The translations under genes and the position numbers were made by a program. A stretch of 64,000 nucleotides of DNA from Carya illinoinensis (Eukaryota > Streptophyta > Magnoliopsida > Fagales > Juglandaceae), in NCBI RefSeq assembly GCF_018687715.1, contig NC_056755.1, forward strand, positions 42,101,001-42,165,000. Direction: 5' to 3'. Shown here in pieces: positions 48,598 through 60,174 of this stretch. The notes beneath the pieces are model-generated. The model saw nothing but the letters and a program-made list of their open reading frames with translations. It searched no databases and had not been told where the DNA came from. Numbering within the stretch: the stretch's first letter is position 1; the number at the start of each line of letters is the position of its first letter.

Positions 48598-51500
48598 CTA
48601 TGTTTGTTTCAGAATCTCTCTATATAACATCTTCGTCATCATCATCAAGCTCTTCTTCGTCATCCTTATCCACTTCCCCCCCAGATTCTTGTTTGTCTTC
48701 TTCTTCTGACTCTTCTTCTGTACTTTTCTCACTTTCTTCAATTGAATGATAATTTAATGAAGATGGGTCGAGATGGATGAGTGGGACGTCATCTCTACAT
48801 AAGGGGAGCAACTCGAATGCACCGAGGTCAACAAATAAGTTAATACCCCCTCCTCCATCTTCCTGGTAGGTCTATACATTTGGAGTGTCATTTTCATCTC
48901 TACTATTATCGTAATCTGCACTCATTCCTACTTCATATATATTTCGAGGGACAAATTTTTGTACAACTCGCCAAGTTATCTCTCCATAATCTTCATCAGC
49001 ATTTTTCATTGGATCAATCAAGTAATAGATTTGAGTAGCTTGACAAGCCAGTACGAATGGATCATCTTCGTACCATTTAGATGCAGTATTGACACTCGTA
49101 AAATGATTATCCCTATATATCGAATTCCGACCACCGCCTAGATCCCATCAATCACATTTAAAGACATATGTTATAGACCCACTCAGATATTTCAATCCGA
49201 TAATATTACGAATGACACCATAATAATCAATATCATCTGTTCCATGACTCCTCTCGACCAAGACACCACAGTTTTGAGTTTTTCTATTACGTTCACGGTC
49301 CAGAGTATGGAATCTATAACCTCAAACTGTGCATGCAATGTATCGAAGTACTCTGTTTGATGGACCACGGGCCAATGCATACAATTCAAAAGAGACTGAT
49401 CAGGGATCACGAGCACGTTGTTCCAATATCTAACAATTTAAACAATGTTATTTATTAAATATTAGCTAGAGTTAAAACTTTCATCATGTAACATATATTA
49501 TAGAGTTTAGTTCATACACGTTGTTCAAATCATCCAGAAAATTCTGATTCGTATCTTGCCACTATATCCTCGACGCCTTCCATCTTAAATTTGTCCATGT
49601 GCTCACTGTATAGTATAATTTATCATATTATTTTACATAACAATAGTTAAAGTTAACCTCATTATCTTTAAAATTATTTAAACCTTGTACAACGACATAC
49701 CTGAGATAATGATCAATCTCCTGACAATTATTTAGCACGTACCACCGAACTTTACCCAACTCCATATCAAGTAAATCGTAACCCGTTTGTGCACCCAAAG
49801 GTCGTACATTCTGAGAAAACACTGATAGAGGAGACGGAGCAGCAAGATCAGCATTTCGTTCTTGACGAATAAATCGTGTCTCAACACCACGAAGATATAA
49901 AGAGCAAAATGTTAACCATTCATCGTGTATATAGGCCTCTGCTATTGAACCCTCAGCTCTAGCTTTATTCCCAACAGTGCGCTTCAGTCGACCTAAATAT
50001 CTTTCAACTGGATACATCCAACGGAACTGTACCGGTCCACCCAATATGATATCCCGGGGTAAATGTATTGCTAAATGGACCATGACATCAAAAAATGATG
50101 GTGGAAAGATTTGCTCAAACTTACATAGTATAGTAGCAATGTCTTCTTCCAGTTTCTGCAGCATATCTTGATTCACTACTCGAGCACACAAATCGTTAAA
50201 AAACATACACAGTTCAGTTATGGCAACACGTACAGCAGATGTTAAGCTTCCCACGAATTTCCACCGGTAATAACTTCTGCAAAAATACGTGACAGTCATG
50301 ACTTTTCAATCCGCCAATTTTCCAGTCATCATGGCTTACACATCTACTGATATTTGAAGCATAACCATCTGGCAACTTCACACCTTGTAACCATTTGCAG
50401 AAGTCCATCCTCTCCTCCCTTGTCATTGTAAAACATGCATGCGGCATGACCACCCTCTCACCTTCCACTCTTAAATGTAAATTATGTTTAATTTCCATTC
50501 TCTCAAGATCTTTCCTTGTCTTAATTGTATCTTTCGTCTTTTTATTGATGCTCATCAATGTACCCAATATATTATCACAAATATTCTTCTCAATATGCAT
50601 TACATCCAAACTATGTCGCAACATACAGGATGACCAATACAGCAACTCAAAAAAAATACTACACTTTGTCCAATTCAATTCTGCTACACCTCATTTTCTC
50701 TTGTTCTTTCCCCGACCTTTGCCAAAATTGTTCCCTGCCACATGTATCAATTATTCCAGGATCTCTTTCCCAGACAACTCATTTGGCACAATTCTATCTT
50801 CTACTCGTCTATCTAACTTAGCGGATTTTGTTCTCCATGCATAATTTGTTGGTAGATAACGTCGATGACCCATGAAACACAACTTTTGAGAATATTTTAA
50901 CCACTCACTAGTAGTTTCTTTATTACACGTCGAACAAGCTAACTTTCCTTTAGTACTCCAGCCAAAAAGATTCCCATATGCCAGAAAGTCATTTATTGTT
51001 CACATTACCGCAACATGCATCTGAAAAGTTGTTGATGTGGATGCATCATAAGTTCTGACGCCTACTTCCCATAACTCTTTCAATTCTTCAATCAACGGCT
51101 GCAAATATATGTCAATGTCATTCCCAAGTGATCTCGGGTCAGGGATAAGCAAAGTTAACAAAAATTTGGGCGCCTTCATGCACCTCCATGGTGGAAGATT
51201 GTACGGAATCAACACTACAGGCCAAGTGCTATAACTTGTACTCATATTTTCAAAAGGATTGAATCCATCACTTGTGAGTCCGAGCCGCCCGTTCCTTGCT
51301 TCTATCCCAAACTCTGGATACTAATTATCGAAAGATTGTCATGCAAGTGAGTCAACAGGGTGCCTCATAAATCCATCATTTTGAACTCTTTTCTCTTTGT
51401 GCCACTTCATATCGTGACCTATTTTCTTATACATGTATAATCTTTGCAACCGGGATTTCAATAGGAAATATCGCAATACTTTAACCGGCACGCTTTTCTT

Positions 51501-52253
51501 ATCCTTCCACCTCGACTCTCCACATACAGGACATGCTTGTTTTTCCTCGTTCTCATTCCAAAATAAAACACAATCATTCTTGCACGCATGTATGGACTTA
51601 TACTCAAACCCTAATCCCTTTCTCAACTATTTCGTGTCATAAAAGTTCTTCGGCAATGCAGATCCTTCGGGAAGCACTTTGTTAAATAAGTCTAATATCA
51701 TGTTAATTGTTTTGGTTGACATTCCACACAATGACTTTATGTGAAGCAACCGCACAATAAACGACATTTTAGAATGTTTTGTACAGCCTGGATAAAGCTC
51801 GCGCTTTGCATCTTCCCACATTTCCGAAAAATTATCTGAATCATTCTGTCGCCCACTTGAGCCATTGTCGTCAACCTCATCCATAAACATCCCAGCTCCA
51901 ATATCACTCAACATCTCTTCCATCTCATCTCGCTCATAATCATCATCCACATGCCGCAAATTTTTCCACTGACTGAATAAGTCATCTGCTGATTCTGCAT
52001 ACGGCTCACCATGCAGTACCCATCGAGTATACCCCAAATCCATACCGTTCACAAATATATGATTTTCAGCTTCATCCAATCCTATCGCACACAAATTTTT
52101 ACAACCTCGACATGGACAATTAATGTAACCACGACTATCAGCAGAGGCCTTTGCAAAATCAATAAAGGCCCTTACTCCACGTGCATAGGGTATGTAATCT
52201 TTTCCAAGTCTATCGCGTAGATGCATCCAACTTTTATCTATTTCTAAAAACAT
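48598..52253 (-). pseudogene. TNP2-type transposase, element 3
   Basis: Domain order: Transpos_assoc (DKSWMHLRDRLGKDYIPYAR, INCPCRGCKNL) at 52253-52000; Transposase_21 core (CPVCGESRW, KWHKEKRVQNDGFMRHPVDS, LRHSLDVMHIEKNICDNILG) at about 51630-50300; DUF4218 (FFNDLCARVVNQDML, VQFRWMYPVERYLGRLK) at 50200-49900; DUF4216 (DDIDYYGVIRNIIGLKYL, SKWYEDDPFVLACQATQIYY) at about 49400-48900; and an Asp/Glu tail ending at 48630. Stops include the TAG at about 51625 before LRKGLGFEYKS and others near 51338 and 51322. A frameshift falls between 50300 and 50210. Introns lie near 49625-49700 and 49440-49520. It mobilised the element once; it cannot now make a full protein. Confidence 0.85.
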
Positions 52254-52699
52254 CTAATTTTTTAGTAATACGTATAAGAGTTAAATACACATGCATGTCA
52301 TGATACATCATGTTCAAAGTAATCTTTCTCAAGGTAGTTGGTCCTATTCCATTCGAGATTATATTCTCCATATTGCACAAGTCCCGTCACTTTACTACTT
52401 TGAACGTTAGTAAAAATTTTGGCAGCAATTCCCCATAGTTCTCCAAGTATACATGTTCACATATAGGGATTATGACCCAAAGAACAGTATACCCGAAGAA
52501 CAAATGAGGAAGACATCGAAACTTCATACTAAATGTTCAAAGTAGGAATAACGTTTATGTGCAATACAGATAATATAATCTTAAACTGTCCACATTGGAC
52601 AATTCAGGAATTAATGTACACTAATTTCCAAACGAGTCTAAGGTTATTTATGCAATGTTATACAATAACTAACAAAAAAGTCTACAAATAAATTAGCGC

Positions 52700-53650
52700 A
52701 CATTGTTTGAATTATCTCGATGTATTAATAATATTTATATTATTAATGATTGATAGCACTTAGAAATTATTTGTAGACTTATATAATTTCTAATAATAAA
52801 TTATACTTATTATCAGTTATATAATATATAACACTACTATAAAATATCTTATAATTACTATTATAAGTTACTGATAACACTTATATTTTATTTGTTATTA
52901 TATAGCATAAAATAACAATTTTTACTTATTTATTTTGTATTTAATATAATATATAGTAAATTAGATTATAATTACTAGTTATACTATATATTGATAACAC
53001 TTAATTTTTATCAGTTATTATATAATTATTACTATTATTGCCAAAATTATTATAATTATTATAATAATTTTTATTATTAAATAAGTAATTATTATTATAA
53101 TTACTTATCTATTTCTTATTAATCCTTTTTTAATACTATACATTACATGATAATTATTATTAGGGATTGATACTAATAGCACTATACTATATATTATTAG
53201 ATAAAATATTTATTATTATTGAGCTATTAGATTTTTAGGAATTATTATTTTATAATAATTATATATTAATAATTGTTAATATATAATATAAATACTTATT
53301 TATATTATAATTTTAGTAATACGAATTTTTATATATACTACATAGTTATGCCTTATAATTGACACTTAGTAATATATCTAATTTATTATATTAGTTATTT
53401 AACTAATTATATAGATAATAGTTTTAATTGTAATATTATAATTTATAATTATCGTTATTATAAATTATATACTATTTATTTTTATTTTTACACAAATAAT
53501 CACACTATTTATTTTTATCGAAATTGTTATATATATTCTTTAATCACAACATATTACTAAAATAGACACATAAATTTACAAATAATTATTATTCAAAAAC
53601 ATACACTATACTAAAACATTATCACATTAAGAATAAACATATTCAATAAC
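52700..53650. repeat. AT-rich block upstream of TNP2, element 3
   Basis: Almost only A and T, with recurring ATAATTATTA and TTATTATAAT phrases and no coding potential. It occupies the TNP2 5' region (intron or leader), as the tandem AT repeats do in elements 1 and 2. Confidence 0.75.
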
Positions 53651-54105
53651 AATAATTTTTCATTTTAATTCATCCAAACAACACAATTCATATCACAAAT
53701 TAAATCCACAATAAAATGTAACAATAGAGTTTAGTATATATAACTTGTGCTTTAAAGAAATTCCTCTTCAAAAATCACAACTTTTCAACAATTCACAACA
53801 AATGATCCTTCAAAAAATACACAATACTAGTTGGTTAAATATATATATAAAAAAACATTGATAATTATCATGTAAATTACAAATAAAAAATGAGAAATTT
53901 TTTTACCTTAATGCTTAAAACTATACCTTTGCAAACTCTCTCTCTCACTATAACCCTCCACTTCTTCTCTCCCTCTCTCTAAAACTCTCTCTGTCTCTCC
54001 AAAAGTTTTCACTTCTCAGCTCTCTCTCTCTAAAACTCTCTCTGTCTCTCACTCTAACACGCACGGAGGAAAGCAGAAATGAATCAGCTTTCCTGTGCGT
54101 GAAAG

Positions 54106-54167
54106 TTTTATATTCTGCTTGTTATGCAATTAACGTTCGGACGTTCATTAATGAACGTCCGAACGTT
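54106..54167 (-). promoter_or_regulatory. TNP2 promoter with adjoining 36 bp palindrome
   Basis: On the minus strand a TATAAAA box lies at 54112-54106, in front of a pyrimidine-poor leader (53900-54060). Nineteen bases upstream sits a perfect 36 bp palindrome at 54132-54167, centred on ATTAAT. Each half carries ACGTTCGGACGT, the subterminal repeat motif. Further motif copies follow up to about 54390. Confidence 0.7.
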
Positions 54168-54399
54168 TCATTTTCCAAGCGAATGTTTACGCAGTAACGT
54201 TTGAACGTATAATTATCCCACCTAGCAATTATACAGTACGTTCGCACGTATGATTCTCCATCCTACGTATTCGTCTATAACATTCGAATGTTTATATATT
54301 ACGTTAGAACGTACTGTTTAAATTTGGTTTTAGAGGGAAATTTCCCTCCAAATTTATTAGAATGTCCGAACGTTTCACATGAAGGTTCAAATGTAAATA

Positions 54400-55020
54400 T
54401 TATTATTTACATATTAGAATTTAGTATATTCCTCATAATATATTTATATATATTAAATTATAAATTATACAATATTAATTAATATATAATTTGTACCAAT
54501 TATAATATATATAACATAAGTATTATATAAGAACGTACTATATATATTATAACTTTATATTATCTAATAATGTAAAATATATATTATATTTATAACTATA
54601 ATATAATAAGTATATTATATATTATAGTTATAACAAGTATATTATAATATATTATATAGGAAAAATTGTATATTATCATAGTATAATAGTACTTTAATAT
54701 AGAATATCTAATAACTATATTAAAATAATATAGTTATTAGATAATATAGTATAAGTATTATATAATATATTATCTATATTATAGTCTATAATATAGTATA
54801 AGTATTATATAGTATGTTATCTATATATAATAACTATATAATATAGTATAATATATTATATAGTAAATATATTATAGATATAATATACTACTAGTATATA
54901 GTTATATATGCTACTTGTATATAATATAGTATATATACATATTATATAATATATCATATTATATAGTAATATATAGATAATATAATATATATAATATTAA
55001 TATTTTAAATAATATATATA
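54400..55020. repeat. AT-only spacer between divergent promoters, element 3
   Basis: About 620 bp of TATA/ATAATA-type sequence, with local copies of ATATAGTATAAGTATTATAT. It separates the two palindrome clusters. Confidence 0.85.
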
Positions 55021-55095
55021 ATATATGTAAAAAACGTGTGAATGTTATAATTCAAACGTCCGAACGTATAATACATAACGTTCGCATGTGGATGA

Positions 55096-55144
55096 AACGT
55101 TTGAACGTTAATTAATGAACGTTCGAACGTTAACTGTATATAAA
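55096..55144 (+). promoter_or_regulatory. Third-gene promoter with adjoining 36 bp palindrome
   Basis: A TATATAAA box at 55137-55144 is preceded, five bases upstream, by a near-perfect 36 bp palindrome (55096-55131), again centred on TTAATTAATG with ACGTTTGAACGT and ACGTTCGAACGT halves. It mirrors the palindrome at 54132-54167. The leader exon runs to 55260, where a GTAATG donor opens a 5' UTR intron ending in TTTTCAG at 56109. More motif copies lie inside that intron (about 55505-55890). Confidence 0.75.
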
Positions 55145-56112
55145 GCCAGGCTCGACAGTTTCCAGGCCATTTCTCGCACTAAAACTCTCACTCTCTCTTC
55201 CTCTCCGCCACGCACGCCGCCGCAACCGTCGTCATACGCCACCGCAACCGTCACTAAAAGGTAATGTGCCCTCTCCCTCTTCTATTTAGTACCATTTTAA
55301 TAGGTGGGTTTCAAAAATTCAAAACCCACCATAGGCTAGTTATTGTGCACCCATTTCCGACCACTATTCGCCGTAAATTGATAAAATAGGACCGTAGAAA
55401 CATTCCCCACTGTTAGTAGATGCTTATTTTGGTTGTTTGTGGCTTCGAAGCATGCGTTTTGAAGCTTTCGGTAATGGTTGAGTCGACTCAGCGATTCCGT
55501 ATTGTAACGTTCGGACGTCACGACACAACGTCCAAACGTGTGACCTTTAGTATTCTTTACGTTTGCACGTTAAATTGTAATGTGCAAACGTATTTTTTTA
55601 CGTGCAAATGTTTTTATCCAACGCTTTAACAGAACGTTGGATAAAACATTCGAACGTAAACTGTTGGTCTTCTTCGGCTAGTATGAACGTCCGAACATAT
55701 GACGGTTCAAATTCATTACGTCCGAACGTTTATATCATACGTTCGGACGTAATAAACTCATTTGTACGTTCTTATCGAACATTTGAATGATACGTTCGAT
55801 AAAACGTCCGAGCGTATCATCTTGGTAAATTTGCATGTGACAGTTTTAATTTTAACGTGCGAACGTAATTTCAATAACGTTCGAACGTTTCCTATTAAAA
55901 TATTTTTATATTGTTTCTTTTTATTATTATTATTTTAGATATTGAAAAAGTGAAATTATTTAAAAATTTTACTGCCAAAATAATGTAAATTTGTAAGGAT
56001 GATATTATAATTTTCTGTATAATCCATATATGTCATAATACGTATGTATCTGTGATTCTAATCATTTTTTTAAAATATTATAACTTATATATTTTTTTTT
56101 AATTTTCAGGAT

Positions 56113-57339
56113 ATGACTCAGTATATGACGACAAGGAAGCGAGGGAGGGATGGAGGCAATCCGGACATTGCTCGATTGGGGGCACGAACTGTTATGGGGG
56201 AACGAGAAATCCTCATTAATGAGTTTGATGAGCTCAGCTGGGAGCAGAAGACTCTGAGAGACATCTTCGTCACCAGAGGTTGGGGCCCCATATGCACATT
56301 GAGGGGAAAGATTTACCCCTCAATGGTTCGAGAGTTTTACATTGGGATGACCACCATGCCTAACGATGCATCATCCCATACTCTCAGTGTACACGATGTA
56401 CAGTTTCAGTTCTCGGCGAATGTTATCGCCGACTTACTCCAGATTTCGCGTATACTACTTGAGTCGACAGCTGCTGAGGCTGGTGACACAGCAGCTGCAT
56501 TTTCCCCAGGCATATTCGAGGCAGATCCAGCCACTTCTGCTTCATCTTCGGGCCCTGTTGAGTTGATGCCCAATCATGAAGAAGATCGACCTGAGGGCGA
56601 TCCTATTGCTGTTGAGGTTGGTGATGATGAGCGGGACCAAGATTTCTACGTCCTCACTGGCACGGACCGCACGAAGCTCGATAGGCCGAACTCCTTCAGC
56701 CAAAATCAACTGCTGCCTTTCTTTCGCATGTTGCACATTTTTGTTGCAACAAATGTAGACCCGGTGGCACATAAGAGCACATTCAGTTGGGCTCGTGCAT
56801 AGTTCCTGATTTTCTTGGCACGTGGTGAGCCCATTGACTTGCCCCTTATTATATTTGAGCGGATCCGTTACGAGGCCAACATCGTTACCACAGATAATCT
56901 CCCGTACGGAGTCATCATCAGCCGCTTATTACTAGCCTGGAGAGTGCCACTCCAGGCGGAGGAGATGATGATAAACCAGATAAGCCCCATCGACATAACC
57001 ACACACCGCCGGAGCATTGGACAGGGGAGAGGCTCAGCTCAGCGTCAGTCTGGTTCTATGCCAGATCTTGTTCCCCCAACTGAGTCTGGGGCCGATGTTG
57101 CTCGCTCGTCGGTAAGTACTAGTCAGCAGCTGGGAGTTACATCCGCTAGGGATGTGCGACCTGCTTGGGTTGATGCAGTGATGACAGATATGAAGGCACA
57201 TATAGACCGACAGATCAATAGACAGATTGCGCATATAGATCAGGCTGTCGCACATTTTGCACATCATGTAGATGTGCTAAACAATAAGGTTGAGACATTG
57301 CCTGAGGAGTCTCGATCTTTTGTAAACCAGCAGTTCTGA
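56113..57339 (+). pseudogene. Third CACTA gene (PF20167-like), element 3, one nonsense codon
   Basis: One continuous 409-codon frame, starting MTQYMTTRKRGRDGG just after a good acceptor, interrupted only by TAG at 56800-56802. The first half reads REILINEFDELSWEQKTLRD, TRGWGPICTLRGKIYPSMVR, EFYIGMTTM and VQFQFSANVIADLLQISR. The second half has FFRMLHIFVATNVDP, LARGEPIDL, LPYGVIISRLLL, then a low-complexity Ser/Gln region and a coiled coil (DRQINRQIAHIDQAVAHFAH). The layout fits the putative plant transposon protein family (PF20167, from memory); its biochemical role is unknown. Related copies exist in elements 1 and 2. Read-through or a recent mutation could explain the single stop. Confidence 0.75.
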
Positions 57340-57519
57340 AAGTGATTTGTAAAAATTTATCATATTTTATTTTTTATTTTTGACATATGTAATGGGCACA
57401 AATATTTAATGTATGTATTGTGTAGCTTAATTTCTACTCTTAATTTTTTTTTAATATAACGTTACTCAACCTTACTATTAAAAAAATATATATTATGGTT
57501 AATTTATGCAAATTAACAT

Positions 57520-57710
57520 ATAACGTTCGAACCTTATCACTTTAACGTTCAAACATTGGCGCTAATATATTAACGTTTGCATGTAATTAGTTTAAACGTT
57601 CGAACGTTCGCGCTAAAATTTTTACGTTCCCACATCAATATACATAACATTCGAACGTTATTGTGACGTGCGAACGTGTTATGTGAAACGTTTGAACGTT
57701 TTAAAATTCT
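57520..57710. repeat. Right subterminal repeats of CACTA element 3
   Basis: Copies of ACGTTCGAAC, ACGTTTGAACGT and AACGTTCGAACGTTCGCG-type phrases in both orientations between the third gene and the right terminus. Confidence 0.85.
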
Positions 57711-58292
57711 TACCCAACATTTAGTGACAATTCTCACAAACCGTCACAGTAAATACGTTTTAGTCACAATTTGGAAACCATCACTATTTATAATCTGTTA
57801 CTAAAAGCCATATTTGTTATAGTGTCTGCTGTATTGATGATGAGATGATCTATCTATCCGCAAACCCTACGTTAAATCGACAAAGTTAAGGTTATGCATG
57901 TATTAATTAAGATGAAACGGCCTTTCGTGATGTCATCTAGATGAATAATATGCCTCCGTTCCTAATTTGACTCGAGACTCCGTCCTTATTTCTTACGCAC
58001 GTACCGGGCACGAGGTCATATATGATCGGACTTGCTCTCAAAATCAGTCGCTTTTATGTATAAGATCAAGACAATAATATTGCAATTACCCGCATGGCCA
58101 TTGGCCGCCATGCACGCACTAGTCTGCATTGACTTTTTCCAGGCTCGAGAATTCAACGGTTGGACAAAATAAAATAACGTTCCGATCGATATTGTATTCA
58201 TGTGTGAACTAGATCGAATGTGAGAAAGTAACACGTACATACTATCGATCAGAAAAAAAAAATGCGTACATGACCTTTTCGGAGCAGACGTC

Positions 58293-58300
58293 TATAAATA
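58293..58300 (+). promoter_or_regulatory. TATA box of the phospholipase gene
   Basis: TATAAATA, 94 bp before the ATG at 58394. The whole upstream space between it and the CACTA end at 57824 is only about 470 bp. Confidence 0.7.
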
Positions 58301-58393
58301 TCACCACCTACGTACAGAAGATCAGAATAAAGGCATCTCCTCGATCCACTCTTCTAGTTCTTGATAACAATTTCACGGACCACAAGTTTATAA

Positions 58394-60174
58394 ATGTTAG
58401 CCATTTCTGTCTCTAGCACTGTCCTTCCAGCCTTCAGTACCATTATAAACACCAAGAACACCCTCCAATCCATAATTCATGTTCCAGTACCATTTCTAGT
58501 ACAAAACTCCCATCTTGGAGTTTCAAACTTTTACACAAAAACACCAACACGACTCAACGTACTCCTCAAAACAAGCGACTACTCATCCTCATCAACCAAC
58601 CTCGCCGAGACCGAGAAAGAGAGATCAATACCGCAAGTAGAACAAGATGAAGAAGAACATGAAATAACCATACAATCACCGGCAGCTGAGAGTCAACTAG
58701 CTAAATATTTCTGGCACGAAATCCATGGCCAAAACGACTGGGTTGACCTACTCAATCCCATGGACCGGCGCCTTCGGTCGGAGCTGATGCGGTACGGCGA
58801 AATGGCACAAGCATGTTACGACGCCTTCGATTATAACCCCTTTTCCAAGTATTGCGGCACCTGTAGGTATATGCGAAGTGAATTCTTCGACTCCCTAGGA
58901 ATGTCACAGCTCGGCTACGATGTCTCTCGCTACCTGTTTGCTGCCTCAAACATCAATCTACCAAACTTTTTCAGGAATTCGGCTTCCCCTTGTAAAGTGT
59001 TGAGCAAGCATGCTAATTGGATTGGATACGTCGCCGTTTCAAACGACGAAACGTCCCGGCGCATAGGCCGCCGTGACATAACTATTGCATGGAGAGGCAC
59101 AGTGACACAGCTGGAGTGGATAGAGGACATCAAAGATTTCCTCGTGCCAATTTCTTCGAAAATCCCATGCCCGGATCCAACTGTGAAAGTCCAAACAGGG
59201 TTTTTCGACCTCTATACAGAAAAGGAAGAGGACAGCAAGTATTGCAGGCTTTCAGCGAGAGAGCAGATACTTTCCAAGGTCAGAAGGTTACTCGATAAGT
59301 ACGCAGACGAAGAAGTAAGCATTACCATCAAGGGGCATAGTCTCGGGGCTGCGTTGGCCATTCTAAGCGCGTACGATATAGTTGAAACGAGCTTGAAAGA
59401 GTTAGCCGCGGACAGGCCGGTCGTGCCGGTCTGCGTGTTCTCGTTTGCGGGTCCGAGAGTCGGGAATGTGATGTTCAGGGAGAGGCTGGAGTCGACGTTG
59501 GGTTTGAAGGTGTTGAGGGTGGTGAATGTTCACGACATGGTGCCGAAGGTGCCGGGGTTTTTTTTCAACGAGCGATCGCCGCCGATGATGATGAAGTATG
59601 CAAAGTGGTTGCCGTGGAGTTACTCGCACGTTGGGGTTGAGCTTGAATTGGATCACATTAACTCGCCGTTCTTAAAGCAGGCTGTTCATGATGATCCGAT
59701 TCGTGCGCATAATTTGGAGGGTCTCCTGCATTTGCTTGATGGGTAACTTGAATCTCAATATATAATATGCTCCTATTTTCTGCATGAAAAACGCTATACA
59801 TTTCTTCATCGTGCATGCATGCATTCATGGCATGGCTTTATTAATCTTGCATGTGGTTAATGTCATTAATTTGGTTAATAATGTGACGCAGATACCATGG
59901 AAAAAACCATAAATTTGAGCTAGCAAGTGGAAGAGATATTGCATTGGTGAACAAAGCCTCTGATTTCCTGGAAGATGAATATTTGGTCCCGGCTAATTGG
60001 AGGCAGGATGAAAACAAGGGAATGGTGAGGAACAAGGATGGGCACTGGGTGCAGCTCGAACGCCGAGTATATGATCTCTATTGTCACGGAGCTCCGGATG
60101 ATGATCATGTCATGCACTGTTTAGACCTGGCTTCAGATGATCAATATCATGGGGATGCTGCTGCTGCTGCTTAG
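58394..60174 (+). CDS. PLA1-Igamma: Plastid DAD1-like phospholipase A1 (class I gamma)
   Basis: Acyl hydrolase that removes the sn-1 acyl chain from plastid lipids; relatives (DAD1, DALL) can feed jasmonate synthesis. Two exons, 58394-59742 and 59892-60174, GT-AG, joining GG with A, give 543 residues. The first 60 or so residues are Ser/Thr-rich and basic, like a chloroplast transit peptide. The family phrases RYGEMAQACYDAFDYNPFSK and YCGTCRYM follow. The lipase_3 core holds ITIAWRGT, then the nucleophile elbow GHSLG with Ser316. Asp381 (NVHDMVPKVPG) and His412 (YSHVGVELELDH) complete the triad. The C-terminus has HKFELASGRDIALVNKASDF and the conserved CHGAP, with a short Ala run before TAG. 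No defect is seen. Whether it is gamma 1 or gamma 2 cannot be told here. Confidence 0.95.

Larger units (their letters stand above)
46015..57824 (-). mobile_element. CACTA element 3, 11.8 kb, nearly complete, TSD TCT
   Basis: Ends CACTACAACAAAAGTAGG (46015) and, in reverse complement, CACTATAACAAATATGG (57824). TCT flanks both sides (46012-46014, 57825-57827). Subterminal repeats built on ACGTTCGAACGT lie at about 46200-46660 and 57520-57710. The minus strand carries a Transposase_24-like gene and a TNP2-type transposase. The plus strand carries the divergent third gene. An AT-rich block and palindrome clusters separate the two promoters. All three genes have premature stops, so it is complete in layout but probably inactive. 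Confidence 0.95.

Noticed and set aside
58752..59656. Antisense and shifted frames over the phospholipase
   Set aside because: Shadows of a well-supported coding exon in other phases.
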